NCBI RefSeq assembly: GCF_016907545.1
Contig: NZ_JAFBCD010000001.1
Coordinates: forward strand, 124,001 to 188,000
Length of the DNA stretch: 64,000 nt
Direction of reading: 5' to 3'
DNA from: Paenarthrobacter ilicis
Lineage (GTDB): Bacteria; Actinomycetota; Actinomycetes; Actinomycetales; Micrococcaceae
Positions 25,700 to 44,949 of this stretch are shown here, piece after piece. The notes beneath the pieces are model-generated. The model saw only the letters and a program-made list of their open reading frames with translations. It had not been told where the DNA came from and ran no database searches. Each line of letters starts with the position of its first letter. Within the stretch, counting starts at the first letter, position 1. The position numbers and the translations under genes were made by a program.

Positions 25700-26192
25700 T
25701 CCCCCCGGCGTTCAATGGCTGAGGGTTTCGCCAAAATACGTCACTGTGCGGCTGGTGGAATGGGCCATCGGCAACCTTGTGGTGGTGGCAATCCTCTGCC
25801 TCCCCTTGGTCTTTGTGCTCTTGGGCTGGTGGCGTTGGCCTCCGCTGTGGCTGGCAATCACCGTCCCTGCGGCCATGCTGGTGCTTGCTCTGTGGCGGCT
25901 GGTGTTGATTCCCCGCCAAGTACGGGCCATTGGCTACGCGGAACGGGACGATGACCTGTTGATCCGCCGCGGTATCTTCTTCCAGCGGACCATGGTTGTC
26001 CCCTATGGGCGGATGCAATACGTTGACGTGGCCGTCGGCCCTGTGGAGCGGAGCCTTGGTTTGTGCACGTTGAAGCTGCACACCGCTTCGCCGGGGACAA
26101 ACGCGCATCTTCCTGGGCTCCCGGCCCAGGAGGGCGCACGTTTGCGTGAGCAGCTCTCAGCCCGCGGAGAAGCCAGGTTGGCCGGGCTGTGA
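25680..26192 (+). CDS. Bacterial PH domain membrane protein (YdbS-like)
   Basis: 170 aa from the ATG at 25680; the open frame extends upstream inside DUF3180, which makes an earlier start unlikely. Two membrane helices (AIGNLVVVAILCLPLVFVLLG and LWLAITVPAAMLVLALW) precede a bacterial PH-type domain with RRGIFFQRTMVVPYGRMQYVDV and SLGLCTLKLHTAS, typical of the bPH2/YdbS family. It probably works with the longer YdbT-like protein encoded next; the four-base GTGA overlap couples them. Confidence 0.85.
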   Translation: MHTAAIDPPGVQWLRVSPKYVTVRLVEWAIGNLVVVAILCLPLVFVLLGWWRWPPLWLAITVPAAMLVLALWRLVLIPRQVRAIGYAERDDDLLIRRGIFFQRTMVVPYGRMQYVDVAVGPVERSLGLCTLKLHTASPGTNAHLPGLPAQEGARLREQLSARGEARLAGL

Positions 26193-27793
26193 GCCTGGAG
26201 GGTACTGCGGAGCAGAGCCCGGGGGACAAAGCCGTCGACGGCGGTTGGCAGCGGGTCCACCCGGCGTCGCCGTTTGTCCGGGGCTGGGTGGCGCTGGCCG
26301 CCGTCGGGTATTTCTTTGGACGGGACGCTTTTGAGCGCGTCCTTCAGGGCAGGGAGTTTGTGGATCCCACGCTCAACAGCCGGGCGCCGTGGCTGTTGGC
26401 GGGTGGGGCGTTGGTCCTCCTGGTGACTGTTGGCGGTTTTGTCCTGAGTTGGTATTTCACGCGCTACCAAGTGGCCGATGGCTATGTCCGCGTCAACACA
26501 GGCTTCCTTTTCAAGCAGCAACGGCAGGCGCGTTTGGACCGGGTCCAGGCGATCGACATTGTCCAGCCGCTTCTGGCCCGGATCTTTGGCTTGGCGGAGC
26601 TCAAGTTTGAGGTGGCCGACGCCGGTGAGTCGGCAGTGCGCCTGGCTTACCTGCCGTTGTCCCGGGCCAAGCAGTTGCGCGCTGCGATCCTGGCCAGGGC
26701 GGCAGGTGTGGTGGTGGGAGCGGAATCTGTGGAGGACATCCCGGAAGCTCCCGAGCATGTGGTGTTGTTCGTACCGCATGGCCGCCTCATCGGGTCCCTG
26801 CTTCTGAGCGAGCAGACCGTCGCGATTGTCCTGGGCGCTGCGGCCTCGGTGGCCATTTCAGTGTGGACGGAAAACAATGCCATTTTCTTCGCGTTGATTC
26901 CGGCCATTCTGGGCATCGGGGCGGCGTACTGGAGCTCCTTTAACAAGGGCTACAACTTCACTGCGGCCATTTCCCCCGACGGTATCCGCCTGAGATACGG
27001 CCTCTTGGATACCCAGGCGCAAACCGTGCCGCCGGGACGTATTCAGGCGGTCAAAGTCACTCAGCCGCCCATTTGGCGCATGCTCGGGTGGTACCGGATG
27101 CACGTCAACGTGGCGGGTTACGGAGGAACCGCCGGGAACGAAAACGCGGCCCGCACCACCCTGCTTCCCGTTGGCCTTAAGTCGGACGTCCTCCGGATGA
27201 TGAGCCTGGTGCTTCCCGATCCCGGAGTGGAAGATCCTGAATCGGTCTTCACGGCAGGGCTGGTGGGTCTGGCTCCCGCCGCAATGCCTCCCGCCGCAAT
27301 TCCTTCAGCCGCGGATGGTTTCGTCACCACCCCCCGACGCGCCCGATTGCTGGCGCCGCTGGGTTGGCGGCGGAACGGTTTCCGCGCCACACGGACTGCG
27401 CTGTTGATCCGGTCCGGGCGGTGGTGGCGTGTGCTGATCCTGGTCCCGCACCAGAGGACGCAGTCCATGGCGCTCCACCAAGGGCCGTTGGCGCGACGCT
27501 TCGGTGTGGCCGATCTTGTCCTCCACACCACCGCCGGTCCCGTGGTGCCCAGGGTCTACCAAGCAGGTATCGAACAGGCCGTTGGTCTTTTTGATCAGCA
27601 GGCCGCGCGGGCGAGGGAAGCCCGGAAACGGCAGACCAGCGAACAGTGGCTGGCCCAGGTTGCACCCCTGGCACCGGAGGTCGCCGCTGCGGCAGCCCAC
27701 CCGCAACCGGCAGCCCCGCAGGCAATTCCCCAGCAAGCAGCCCCCCACGACGCAGCAACACATCAACAGCAGGAGGACCACCACCATGGCTAG
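26189..27793 (+). CDS. Bacterial PH domain membrane protein (YdbT-like)
   Basis: 534 aa starting at GTG 26189. It alternates paired membrane helices with bPH2 domains: the first domain has VNTGFLFKQQRQARLDRVQAIDI, the second IRLRYGLLDTQAQTVPPGRIQAV, and a third near the end has VLILVPHQRTQSMALHQGPLARR. This is the arrangement of YdbT-type proteins, which in Bacillus have been linked to resistance against antimicrobial peptides. The last 60 residues are Pro/Ala/Gln/His-rich and likely disordered. Its end overlaps the next gene by eight bases. Confidence 0.85.
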   Translation: MSLEGTAEQSPGDKAVDGGWQRVHPASPFVRGWVALAAVGYFFGRDAFERVLQGREFVDPTLNSRAPWLLAGGALVLLVTVGGFVLSWYFTRYQVADGYVRVNTGFLFKQQRQARLDRVQAIDIVQPLLARIFGLAELKFEVADAGESAVRLAYLPLSRAKQLRAAILARAAGVVVGAESVEDIPEAPEHVVLFVPHGRLIGSLLLSEQTVAIVLGAAASVAISVWTENNAIFFALIPAILGIGAAYWSSFNKGYNFTAAISPDGIRLRYGLLDTQAQTVPPGRIQAVKVTQPPIWRMLGWYRMHVNVAGYGGTAGNENAARTTLLPVGLKSDVLRMMSLVLPDPGVEDPESVFTAGLVGLAPAAMPPAAIPSAADGFVTTPRRARLLAPLGWRRNGFRATRTALLIRSGRWWRVLILVPHQRTQSMALHQGPLARRFGVADLVLHTTAGPVVPRVYQAGIEQAVGLFDQQAARAREARKRQTSEQWLAQVAPLAPEVAAAAAHPQPAAPQAIPQQAAPHDAATHQQQEDHHHG

Positions 27794-28694
27794 GCCAGGA
27801 CGACTCGGAGTCGGCATCATCGGGGCCGGAAAGGTGGGTGCCGTCCTTGGTGCCGCATTGCGCGCTGCCGAGCACGCCGTCGTCGGGGTTTCCGCGGTGT
27901 CCGAGGCCAGCCGCGAACGGGCCGAAACCCTGCTGCCGGGGGTTCCGGTGCTGGATATCCAGGACATCGTTGAACGTGCGGAGTTGGTCCTGCTGGCCGT
28001 TCCGGACGATTCGCTGGGCGAGCTGGTGGAAGGACTGTCCACGTTGGGAGCCTGGCAGCCCGGGCAGTTGGTGGCGCACACCTCCGGCCGGTTCGGCGTC
28101 GGGATCCTCAACCCGGTCCGTGCCGTGGGAGCCATTCCTTTGGCACTGCACCCCGCCATGACGTTTACAGGCATGAGCCTGGACCTGACCCGCCTGATGG
28201 ATTGCACCTTCGGCGTGACGGCGGATGCCGCGATGCTGCCGATCGCCCAGGCGCTGGTCGTGGAAATGGGCGCGGAGCCCGTGGTCATCGCCGAGGGCGA
28301 CCGCACGCTGTATCACGCAGCCTTGGCCCACAGCTCCAACCACATGGTGACGTTGGTGGCGCAGGCTTCGCAGATGCTGCGCGAGATCGGCGTCGATTCC
28401 CCGGAGTCCATGCTGGGTCCCCTCCTGCGGGCCACGTTGGAGAATGCTTTGGCATCGGGCGAGTCAGCCCTGACGGGACCCGTTGCCCGTGGTGATGCAG
28501 GCACGGTTTTGGCCCACACGCAGGCTCTGAAGGAATACGACGGCGGTGCAGGCGGCGATGTTCTGGCCGCTTACCAGGCCATGGCGCAGGCCACTGCACG
28601 CAGGGCGGAAAACCGGGGAATGCTGCGACCGGAACAAGTGACGGAAATTGGCAAGGCGCTGGGACCCGATTCCACTCTGCCGGAAGGAAACTGA
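27786..28694 (+). CDS. Rossmann-like and DUF2520 domain-containing protein
   Basis: 302 aa from the ATG at 27786, which has CAGGAGG nine bases upstream; the frame is open to 27504 but that region belongs to the upstream gene. The N-terminal dinucleotide-binding motif [18 protein letters not shown] starts a Rossmann fold, followed by [17 protein letters not shown]. The second half is the helical DUF2520 domain ([16 protein letters not shown] and [15 protein letters not shown]), like 6-phosphogluconate/ketopantoate reductase C-terminal folds. It precedes panC by five bases. A ketopantoate-reductase-like role in pantothenate synthesis is an attractive guess, not shown. Confidence 0.88.
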   Translation: MARPGRLGVGIIGAGKVGAVLGAALRAAEHAVVGVSAVSEASRERAETLLPGVPVLDIQDIVERAELVLLAVPDDSLGELVEGLSTLGAWQPGQLVAHTSGRFGVGILNPVRAVGAIPLALHPAMTFTGMSLDLTRLMDCTFGVTADAAMLPIAQALVVEMGAEPVVIAEGDRTLYHAALAHSSNHMVTLVAQASQMLREIGVDSPESMLGPLLRATLENALASGESALTGPVARGDAGTVLAHTQALKEYDGGAGGDVLAAYQAMAQATARRAENRGMLRPEQVTEIGKALGPDSTLPEGN

Positions 28695-28699
28695 AAAGC

Positions 28700-29602
28700 A
28701 TGGCCATCAGGATTGTCACCACTGCTTCGGAACTGCGGGCAGAAAGCGCCCGGCTGCTGACCGCAAAGGGCGGCAGCTCGCAGGGCCTGGTACCCACCAT
28801 GGGTGCTTTGCACGCAGGCCATGCCGCCCTGGCGAGGACAGCCGTTGCTGAGAACGACGTTGTTGTCGCCACCATTTTCGTGAACCCGCTGCAGTTCGGT
28901 GACGCCGTGGATCTGGACCGGTACCCGCGGACACTTGATGCCGATGCCGCGCTCCTCGAAGCCGAGGGCGTGGACTTGGTCTTCGCGCCATCGGTGGACG
29001 AGGTGTACCCGGGAGGTCAGCCCCTGGTGCGTGTGACGTCCGGTCCGCTCGGCGAAAAGTGGGAAGGCGCCTCGCGTCCCGGGCACTTCGACGGTGCGCT
29101 CACCGTGGTGGCCAAGTTGCTGCACTACGGCTTGCCCGGCGGGGCAGCAGCGGACGGTTCGACGCCGGCCTACCGCGCCTACTTTGGCCAGAAGGACGCG
29201 CAGCAGTTGGCCCTGGTGAAGCGCATGGTGGCAGACCTCAATTTCCCGGTGGAGATTGTGCCGGTGCCCATTGTTCGCAGTGAAGACGGCTTGGCGCTGT
29301 CCAGCCGTAACCGCTTCCTTTCGGACCAGGAACGCGACGCCGCGCTGGTCCTGTCCCGAGCTTTGCGCCTTATTGAGTCCCGCGCGAAGGCGCGCGAACC
29401 ACTGGACCTGGACTCCGCCGTCGCGCTCGTTAAATCCCAGCCGCTGGTGGAACTGGACTACTTCGACGTCGTAGATCCCGCCACTCTGGAACCCCTGGCC
29501 GAGGACTGCAGGGAGTCGCCTTTCCGGGGCGAGGGCCTGGCGATCATCGCCGCAAAAGTGGGGCCCGTGCGGCTGATCGACAACGCTCCACTGTTCTCCT
29601 AG
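28700..29602 (+). CDS. panC: Pantoate--beta-alanine ligase (pantothenate synthetase)
   Basis: ATP-dependent condensation of pantoate and beta-alanine to pantothenate in coenzyme A synthesis. 300 aa. The HxGH nucleotide site is in [36 protein letters not shown] and [19 protein letters not shown] are diagnostic. It lies five bases after the DUF2520 gene, the usual actinobacterial order. panB and panD are not in the window. Confidence 0.96.
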   Translation: MAIRIVTTASELRAESARLLTAKGGSSQGLVPTMGALHAGHAALARTAVAENDVVVATIFVNPLQFGDAVDLDRYPRTLDADAALLEAEGVDLVFAPSVDEVYPGGQPLVRVTSGPLGEKWEGASRPGHFDGALTVVAKLLHYGLPGGAAADGSTPAYRAYFGQKDAQQLALVKRMVADLNFPVEIVPVPIVRSEDGLALSSRNRFLSDQERDAALVLSRALRLIESRAKAREPLDLDSAVALVKSQPLVELDYFDVVDPATLEPLAEDCRESPFRGEGLAIIAAKVGPVRLIDNAPLFS

Positions 29603-29639
29603 TGTTTGGTTTTTTCTGCTGACGGGAATGAGGCGCGGG

Positions 29640-29654
29640 TCTAGACTGTTCTAG
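29640..29654. promoter_or_regulatory. Possible operator palindrome upstream of the MFS efflux gene
   Basis: CTAGA-CTGT-TCTAG is an interrupted perfect palindrome 54 bases before the MFS start. It may bind a repressor; no regulator gene lies adjacent, so support is weak. Confidence 0.25.
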
Positions 29655-29707
29655 TCTTCACCGGCAAGATCCGCCGGACACAAAAACCAAGCCTTTGAGG
29701 AATCCTC

Positions 29708-31216
29708 ATGTCTACCGACGTCACTTCCGACGCCAACGGCAAACCCGGAACCGGGACTTCAGTTGCGGGTGCCGCCACGTCCGGACCCGCAGCACCGCAG
29801 CAGGGACCGGAGTCGCAAGCGCCGACGTCGGGAAAAATGTCCCGCGAGTCCGTCACCGTGATCATCACCCTGTTGGTGGCCACCTTCGTGGTGATCCTGA
29901 ACGAGACCATCATGAACGTTGCCTTGCAGCGGCTGATGGTGGATCTCCAGGTGAGTGCTTCCACCGTTCAGTGGCTGGCCACGGGCTTCATGCTGACCAT
30001 GGCAGTGGTCATCCCCACCACCGGTTTCATCCTGCAACGGATGAGTACCCGCGGTGCCTTCATGCTGGCCATGGGGTTGTTCTCCGGCGGTACCCTGCTG
30101 GCCGCCTTGGCGCCTGGGTTCCTTGTGCTGTTGCTGGCCAGGATCGTGCAGGCCGGTGGAACGGCCATCATGCTGCCGCTGCTGATGACCACCATCCTCA
30201 CGCTGGTGCCCATGTCCAAGCGTGGTGCCGTGATGGGCAACGTCAGCATTGCCATTTCGGTGGCGCCGGCCATGGGGCCCACGGTTTCGGGGATCATCCT
30301 GGATAACTTCTCGTGGCGTTTCATGTTTGTGTTCGTGCTCCCGGTCGCTGTGGCAGCCTTTGCGATCGGCGCCAAGTACCTCACCAACGTGGGTGAGCGT
30401 GAGAAGACCACCCTGGATGTGGGCTCCGTGATCCTGACTGTTCCCGCTTTCGGTGGCTTGGTGTACGGACTCAGCCAGATCGGTGGTGCCGATGCCGGCA
30501 TAGTGCCGGTGATCGCATTGGTGGTTGGCGTCCTGTGCCTTGCGCTGTTTGTTGTCCGCCAGCTGAAACTGCAGAAGTCCGATGCCCCGCTCCTGGACCT
30601 GCGCGCTTTCAAATTCCGCATGTTCACCGTTTCCACGCTGCTCATGGTGGTGGCCATGATGGCACTGTTTGGCGGCGTGATCCTTCTTCCGCTGTACCTC
30701 CAGAACACCCTGCACCTGGAGCCGCTGCAGACCGGGTTGGCTCTTCTTCCGGGTGGCCTGGCCATGGGCCTGCTGGGTCCGGTCATCGGACGGATCTTCG
30801 ACAAAGTTGGTCCCTTGCCGTTGACGGTCACCGGCTCGGTCCTCATGGTCCTGACCTTGTGGCAGTTCTCGCGGTTGGATGAGGGCAGCGCGCTGGGGTG
30901 GGTGATCGCTCTTCACGTCGCCCTGAGCGTTGGCTTGGCGTTGCTGTTCACTCCGGCCTTCACCACTGGCTTGAATCCGCTGCCGCCGCACTTGTACTCC
31001 CACGGCTCGGCCATCATCAGTACCGCGCAGCAGGTTTCCGGTGCCGCCGGTACCGCCCTGTTGGTTTCCATCTATGCCGTGGTGTCCGCAGCCTCCGGAC
31101 AGGTTGCCGGTATGCAGTCCGCGTTCATGGCGGCAACGGTCATTGCCGTAGCTGCGGTGGTCCTGGGCGCCATGATGCGCAAGACCGAGGGCGCCGGCGG
31201 CCACGGCGGCCACTGA
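29708..31216 (+). CDS. DHA2 family multidrug efflux MFS transporter
   Basis: 502-aa inner-membrane proton-coupled exporter. A Gly/Ala/Pro-rich hydrophilic N-terminus of about 42 residues precedes roughly 14 membrane helices, the count of the DHA2 (EmrB/QacA) group. Helix 1 carries VVILNETIMNVALQRLMVDL, matching motif D1 of DHA2. The loop-2/3 region includes GFILQRMSTRGAFMLAM, and RIVQAGGTAIMLPLLMT is motif B-like. The substrate is unknown. No TetR or MarR regulator is adjacent. A terminator follows. Confidence 0.9.
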   Translation: MSTDVTSDANGKPGTGTSVAGAATSGPAAPQQGPESQAPTSGKMSRESVTVIITLLVATFVVILNETIMNVALQRLMVDLQVSASTVQWLATGFMLTMAVVIPTTGFILQRMSTRGAFMLAMGLFSGGTLLAALAPGFLVLLLARIVQAGGTAIMLPLLMTTILTLVPMSKRGAVMGNVSIAISVAPAMGPTVSGIILDNFSWRFMFVFVLPVAVAAFAIGAKYLTNVGEREKTTLDVGSVILTVPAFGGLVYGLSQIGGADAGIVPVIALVVGVLCLALFVVRQLKLQKSDAPLLDLRAFKFRMFTVSTLLMVVAMMALFGGVILLPLYLQNTLHLEPLQTGLALLPGGLAMGLLGPVIGRIFDKVGPLPLTVTGSVLMVLTLWQFSRLDEGSALGWVIALHVALSVGLALLFTPAFTTGLNPLPPHLYSHGSAIISTAQQVSGAAGTALLVSIYAVVSAASGQVAGMQSAFMAATVIAVAAVVLGAMMRKTEGAGGHGGH

Positions 31217-31236
31217 CCCACACCCCGACTGAACCT

Positions 31237-31270
31237 GAAGCGCTCCTCCACACACGTGGGGGAGCGCTTC
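31237..31270 (+). terminator. Hairpin terminator after the MFS gene
   Basis: GAAGCGCTCC (31237-31246) and GGAGCGCTTC (31261-31270) form a perfect 10-bp stem with further inner pairing; TCTG follows. Confidence 0.65.
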
Positions 31271-31277
31271 TGCGTTC

Positions 31278-31351
31278 CTCTCTCACTTCCCGCGGGGTTC
31301 CGGGGGTTCCTCTCTCACTTCCCGCGGGGTTTCTGGGGGTTGCTCTCTCAC
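31278..31351. repeat. 32/33-bp intergenic tandem repeat, locus 1
   Basis: CTCTCTCAC begins at 31278, 31310 and 31343, a period of 32 then 33 bases. Each unit continues TTCCCGCGGGGTT and ends GGGGGTT. The array follows the MFS terminator and precedes the rrn1 promoter region. The core TCTCTCACnTCCC recurs at the 56326 array and, inverted, at the 56956 array. Confidence 0.75.
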
Positions 31352-31737
31352 GTTGTGTTGGTTTGTAGTGGTGGTCGACGGCGGCGGGTTGGGTGGTGTG
31401 ATGGGGTTCACGGGTGGTGGTTGTGGGGTTTTGGGGGTGTTTTGGTGGGTGGGTGGTGGTGTTTGGCTTGTGTTTGCGGGGTTTTTGGGTGGTGTTGGGG
31501 TGGATTTGGTGGGTGGCTGGTGCGCGTGTAAAGTTATTCGAGTTGCCGCCGCTGTTGCGGGGAAATGGTGACAGACTCCCTTTCAAATTGCCGGTTTCGG
31601 TGGTGCTTTTGTGTGCTGCTGGGTGGTGTGGGGCCCCGGGTTCTGGTTTGCTTTGTGCGGCTGGTTCGGGTAAGTTTGAAAAGTTGCTCCGGAGCGATCT
31701 TGGACCCTGTTGGGTGTGGGTGGTGCCGGTTAGTGTC
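31352..31737 (+). promoter_or_regulatory. GT-rich rrn1 upstream region with tandem promoters
   Basis: The plus strand is strikingly poor in A and C from about 31360 to 31505. No gene is seen. Promoter P1 is TTGGTG (31506-31511), 17 bases, TAAAGT (31529-31534). Promoter P2 is TTGCTT (31648-31653), 17 bases, TAAGTT (31671-31676). Both fit vegetative sigma-70-type promoters for rRNA. Confidence 0.6.
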
Positions 31738-31760
31738 TGTTGTTTGAGAACTCAATAGTG
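31738..31760 (+). promoter_or_regulatory. boxA-like antitermination motif in the rrn1 leader
   Basis: A TGTTTGAGAACTCAATAGTG motif marks the actinobacterial rRNA leader; a close variant recurs before 23S. It also marks the left boundary of rrn1/rrn2 identity (31735). Confidence 0.5.
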
Positions 31761-31918
31761 TGCCAAGTTTGTTGATACCGATTGTTTTATTGATTGGTTG
31801 AAATTATGGCTGGATCATTGCGCACCCCCGTGTGTGGTGGTCTGGTTTTCAGCTGGTTTCGAATTTTGTGCAGCCGCGTTTTGCCGTTATTTCCGGTGGG
31901 TGTGGTTGTGTCTGTTAT

Positions 31919-37097
<5,179 letters not shown>

Positions 37098-37117
37098 CAC
37101 ACACAAAAAACACTGCA

Positions 37118-37148
37118 CGCGTCCACTATGTGGTTCCCGAACAACAAC
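37118..37148 (+). other. 3' arm of the 23S RNase III processing stem (rrn1)
   Basis: Complementary, with two mismatches, to the boxA-like segment at 33814-33843 upstream of 23S. The two arms can pair across the entire 23S gene. Confidence 0.5.
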
Positions 37149-37250
37149 CGTTCACAGGAACCAACAAACAACTACATAACAACCAAGCACCACAGTTGTA
37201 ACCCAAGATTTCCCACCCACCCCCACCACGGGGGCGGGACGGGTAACAGA

Positions 37251-37370
37251 GTTACGGCGGTCATAGCGTGGGGGAAACGCCCGGTCCCATTCCGAACCCG
37301 GAAGCTAAGACCCACAGCGCCGATGGTACTGCACCCGGGAGGGTGTGGGAGAGTAGGACACCGCCGGACA
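37251..37370 (+). rRNA. 5S ribosomal RNA (rrn1)
   Basis: About 118-120 nt with the 5' GTTACGGCGGTCATAGCG, the conserved CGAACCCGGAAGCTAAG and the 3' arm ACACCGCCGGAC. Follows 23S after a 150-base spacer. Ends are approximate. Confidence 0.93.
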
Positions 37371-37381
37371 ACCATTCACGA

Positions 37382-37413
37382 GAAGGCCCCGAACCACCCG
37401 GTTCGGGGCCTTC
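37382..37413 (+). terminator. rrn1 terminator hairpin
   Basis: GAAGGCCCCGAAC (37382-37394) pairs perfectly with GTTCGGGGCCTTC (37401-37413). A second small hairpin, GGCCCC-ACCGA-GGGGCC, follows near 37438-37454 and is unique to rrn1. Confidence 0.8.
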
Positions 37414-37542
37414 CGCACTTAACCACCAAAAACAAGCGGCCCCACCGAGGGGCCACACGTGGTTAACAACACTTATGGCTCCTCCCTGCCCAGGGTGCTA
37501 CATTTTCACTGATCGTGATTCGAGCAACAGGAGGTGAGACCC

Positions 37543-37605
37543 ATGGACGCAGTATCCACAGTGGGCGCTCCAATGTTGTCCACGATCTTGCGGCCGGCAC
37601 CATAG
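37543..37605 (+). CDS. Possible 20-residue leader ORF with a near-perfect ribosome binding site
   Basis: A 20-codon frame starting ATG 37543 and ending TAG 37603-37605 is preceded by AGGAGGTGAG, one of the best Shine-Dalgarno sequences in the window, seven bases before the ATG. It encodes MDAVSTVGAPMLSTILRPAP, which I do not recognise. It ends 59 bases before the patatin-like gene, so it could be a leader peptide or a small protein. Length alone cannot establish that it is translated. Confidence 0.3.
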   Translation: MDAVSTVGAPMLSTILRPAP

Positions 37606-37664
37606 CAGTGTTGGATTAGTCGCCACCGGGAGCGCCATGGCACGCATATGCGAAAGGCACTCCC

Positions 37665-38585
37665 ATGAATGCACAGTCTTCATTTCTTTCCCCTTCACGC
37701 CGCAGGGCTCTGGTCCTGGGCGGCGGAGGTTCCACCGGTAACGCCTGGCTGATCGGTGTTTTGGCTGGCCTGAGCGAGGCCGGGGTCAATCCAACGGTGG
37801 CGGACCTCATCGTTGGTACGTCCGCTGGTTCAACGGCGGCGGCGCAGATTGCTTCGGCTTCGCCGCGTGAGCTTTTGGCTGCCGCGCTGGTTCCCGTTCC
37901 TGCCCCGCAAAGGCGGAGTCCGTCGTCGGATGCTGTGGCGAAGGGTGGGGCCAACCCCGTGGAGGATCATCTCCAAAGGATCCGCGGCATCATCGCTTCC
38001 TCGACGGACCTGGTTGATATGCGCCGACGCATGGGCGGGGCGGCACTGCATGTTGCCGCTACATCGGACGATTCGTGGCAGGAGCACTGGCGCCGCACGG
38101 TGGCGATGCGTCTTCCAGCATTGGGATGGCCTGAGCAGTCTCTGGCGATCACGGCTGTAGAGGCAGAGAATGGCACGCCAGTGGTGTTTGACCGTCACAG
38201 TGGGGTTGAGCTTGTGGACGCTGTTGCCGCCAGCTGCTCGAGCGGGCGGCCGTACAGAATCCGGGATGAGTACTACATCGACGGTGGTTACCGGACCAAT
38301 GCCGACAATGCAGATCTGGCATCCGGCTATGGGCGGGTGCTCATCCTGTCTCCGTTCGGTGGCCAGTCACTGCTGCCGGCCGGGTGGGGTGCCCACCTGG
38401 ACGAGCAGATGCGCGAGCTACGGAAGAGCGGTAGCCGGGTGGAGGCAGTCTTCCCGGACAGCGGATCGGCGCACTTGTTCGGAGCCAATGCCATGAATCC
38501 CACCTTGCGCCCTCCGGCCGCCCAAGCGGGATACGAACGTGGCCTCGCAGCAGCAAGTACGGTGAATGCCCTATGGGGTGACTGA
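37665..38585 (+). CDS. Patatin-like phospholipase family protein
   Basis: 306 aa, no signal peptide. The patatin Ser-Asp dyad is visible: a glycine-rich oxyanion loop, LVLGGGGSTGNAWL, at residues 17-30, the nucleophile elbow GTSAG (Ser about 53) and the DGG motif in YYIDGGYRTNADNAD in the second half. These enzymes hydrolyse acyl groups of lipids; the substrate is unknown. It is one of only two genes between the two rRNA operons, and has no operon partner. The start is the ATG at 37665. Confidence 0.88.
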   Translation: MNAQSSFLSPSRRRALVLGGGGSTGNAWLIGVLAGLSEAGVNPTVADLIVGTSAGSTAAAQIASASPRELLAAALVPVPAPQRRSPSSDAVAKGGANPVEDHLQRIRGIIASSTDLVDMRRRMGGAALHVAATSDDSWQEHWRRTVAMRLPALGWPEQSLAITAVEAENGTPVVFDRHSGVELVDAVAASCSSGRPYRIRDEYYIDGGYRTNADNADLASGYGRVLILSPFGGQSLLPAGWGAHLDEQMRELRKSGSRVEAVFPDSGSAHLFGANAMNPTLRPPAAQAGYERGLAAASTVNALWGD

Positions 38586-38588
38586 ACG

Positions 38589-39173
38589 TCAGTTAGTTGG
38601 GTTCTTGGCGGCCTTTGCCGCTGCCTTCGCTGCTTGTTTGCTCGCCCGGACCTTAACGAGGGAATCAGCATCAACGATGTCCGCCACGGAAAGGTATGAG
38701 TCTTGGTCCCCGTAGTGGCCGGCCGCTTCACGCCACCCCTCGGCCTGCAGGCCGCACTGCTTCCCCAGGAGGGCCAGGAAGATCCTCGCTTTCTGCTCGC
38801 CGAAGCCCGGGAGTGACTTCAAACGATTGAGTACCTCCGGCCCATCGGGATTCCCTTGGGTCCAGATGGCGGAGGCCTTGCCGTCCCAGTGGTGCTGCAC
38901 GGTTTCGGCCAGGGCCTGGACCCGTCCGGCCATGGATCCGGGGAAGCGGTGAACGGCCGGGCGTTGCTTGAAGACTTCGACGAAGCCTGCGGGGTCGTAC
39001 TCCGCGATGGTTGCTGGATCGATGGAGCCAAGGCGGGACCTGATCTTCTCTGGACCGGCGAAGGCTGACTCCATGGTCACCTGCTGGTCCAGCAGCATGC
39101 CGGTCAGCAGCGCAAAAGCGTCGTCGCTAAGGAGTTGGTCCGCGGCGGGATCGCCGGTGATGTGGAGTTCCAT
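38589..39173 (-). CDS. HhH-GPD-type base excision DNA repair protein
   Basis: 194 aa from the ATG at 39173, which has GGGAGG nine bases upstream; the frame is open to 39353 but the added N-terminus is low complexity. The helix-hairpin-helix is LKSLPGFGEQKARIFLALLG, and earlier LLTGMLLDQQVTMESAFAGP matches the glycosylase fold. Actinobacteria carry this short family; it lacks an Fe-S cluster (no Cys motif at the end). The Lys/Ala-rich tail is typical. Convergent with the patatin gene (three bases apart). Confidence 0.88.
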   Translation of the reverse strand: MELHITGDPAADQLLSDDAFALLTGMLLDQQVTMESAFAGPEKIRSRLGSIDPATIAEYDPAGFVEVFKQRPAVHRFPGSMAGRVQALAETVQHHWDGKASAIWTQGNPDGPEVLNRLKSLPGFGEQKARIFLALLGKQCGLQAEGWREAAGHYGDQDSYLSVADIVDADSLVKVRASKQAAKAAAKAAKNPTN

Positions 39174-39433
39174 GCTGTCCATCCTCCCACCCCAGGCGGC
39201 GCCCGTCATGGACTTGTCTGGCCGTTGTGGACAGGGGCTTGGGGGTGATGTGGGGGTGGATTTGCGTTGGGGGTTGGGGGCGTGTATTGTTTTCTGAGTC
39301 GCCGGGTGCGAAACGGAAAGCCGGAAGGTGTGTACGGTTCGGTAGGCGGCCAAAAATAACTCTTCTTTTCCAATGGCCCTGTTGTGGTGCGCTGCTTTGT
39401 GTGGTGTTTCCTGGGGTGATGTTTTGGGGGGTC
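39174..39433 (+). promoter_or_regulatory. rrn2 upstream region with promoter
   Basis: Promoter TTGCGT (39262-39267), 17 bases, TATTGT (39285-39290). It shares GGGGTGGATTTG overlapping the -35 and GCGTGTA at the -10 with rrn1 P1, although the rest of the upstream sequence differs. No clear second promoter equivalent to rrn1 P2 is seen. Confidence 0.55.
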
Positions 39434-39456
39434 TGTTGTTTGAGAACTCAATAGTG
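39434..39456 (+). promoter_or_regulatory. boxA-like antitermination motif in the rrn2 leader
   Basis: Same sequence as in the rrn1 leader. Identity between the two operons starts at 39431. Confidence 0.5.
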
Positions 39457-39614
39457 TGCCAAGTTTGTTGATACCGATTGTTTTATTGATTGGTTGAAAT
39501 TATGGCTGGATCATTGCGCACCCCCGTGTGTGGTGGTCTGGTTTTCAGCTGGTTTCGAATTTTGTGCAGCCGCGTTTTGCCGTTATTTCCGGTGGGTGTG
39601 GTTGTGTCTGTTAT

Positions 39615-44793
<5,179 letters not shown>

Positions 44794-44949
44794 CACACAC
44801 AAAAAACACTGCACGCGTCCACTATGTGGTTCCCGAACAACAACCGTTCACAGGAACCAACAAACAACTACATAACAACCAAGCACCACAGTTGTAACCC
44901 AAGATTTCCCACCCACCCCCACCACCACGGGGGCGGGACGGGTAACAGA

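Noticed and set aside
29759-31255. 498-aa open frame antisense to the DHA2 transporter
   Set aside because: His/Gln/Gly-rich composition typical of a reverse-strand shadow of membrane-protein codons.
31278-31351. CRISPR-like array
   Set aside because: Units are contiguous with no unique spacers and no cas genes are present anywhere in the window; these are simple tandem repeats.
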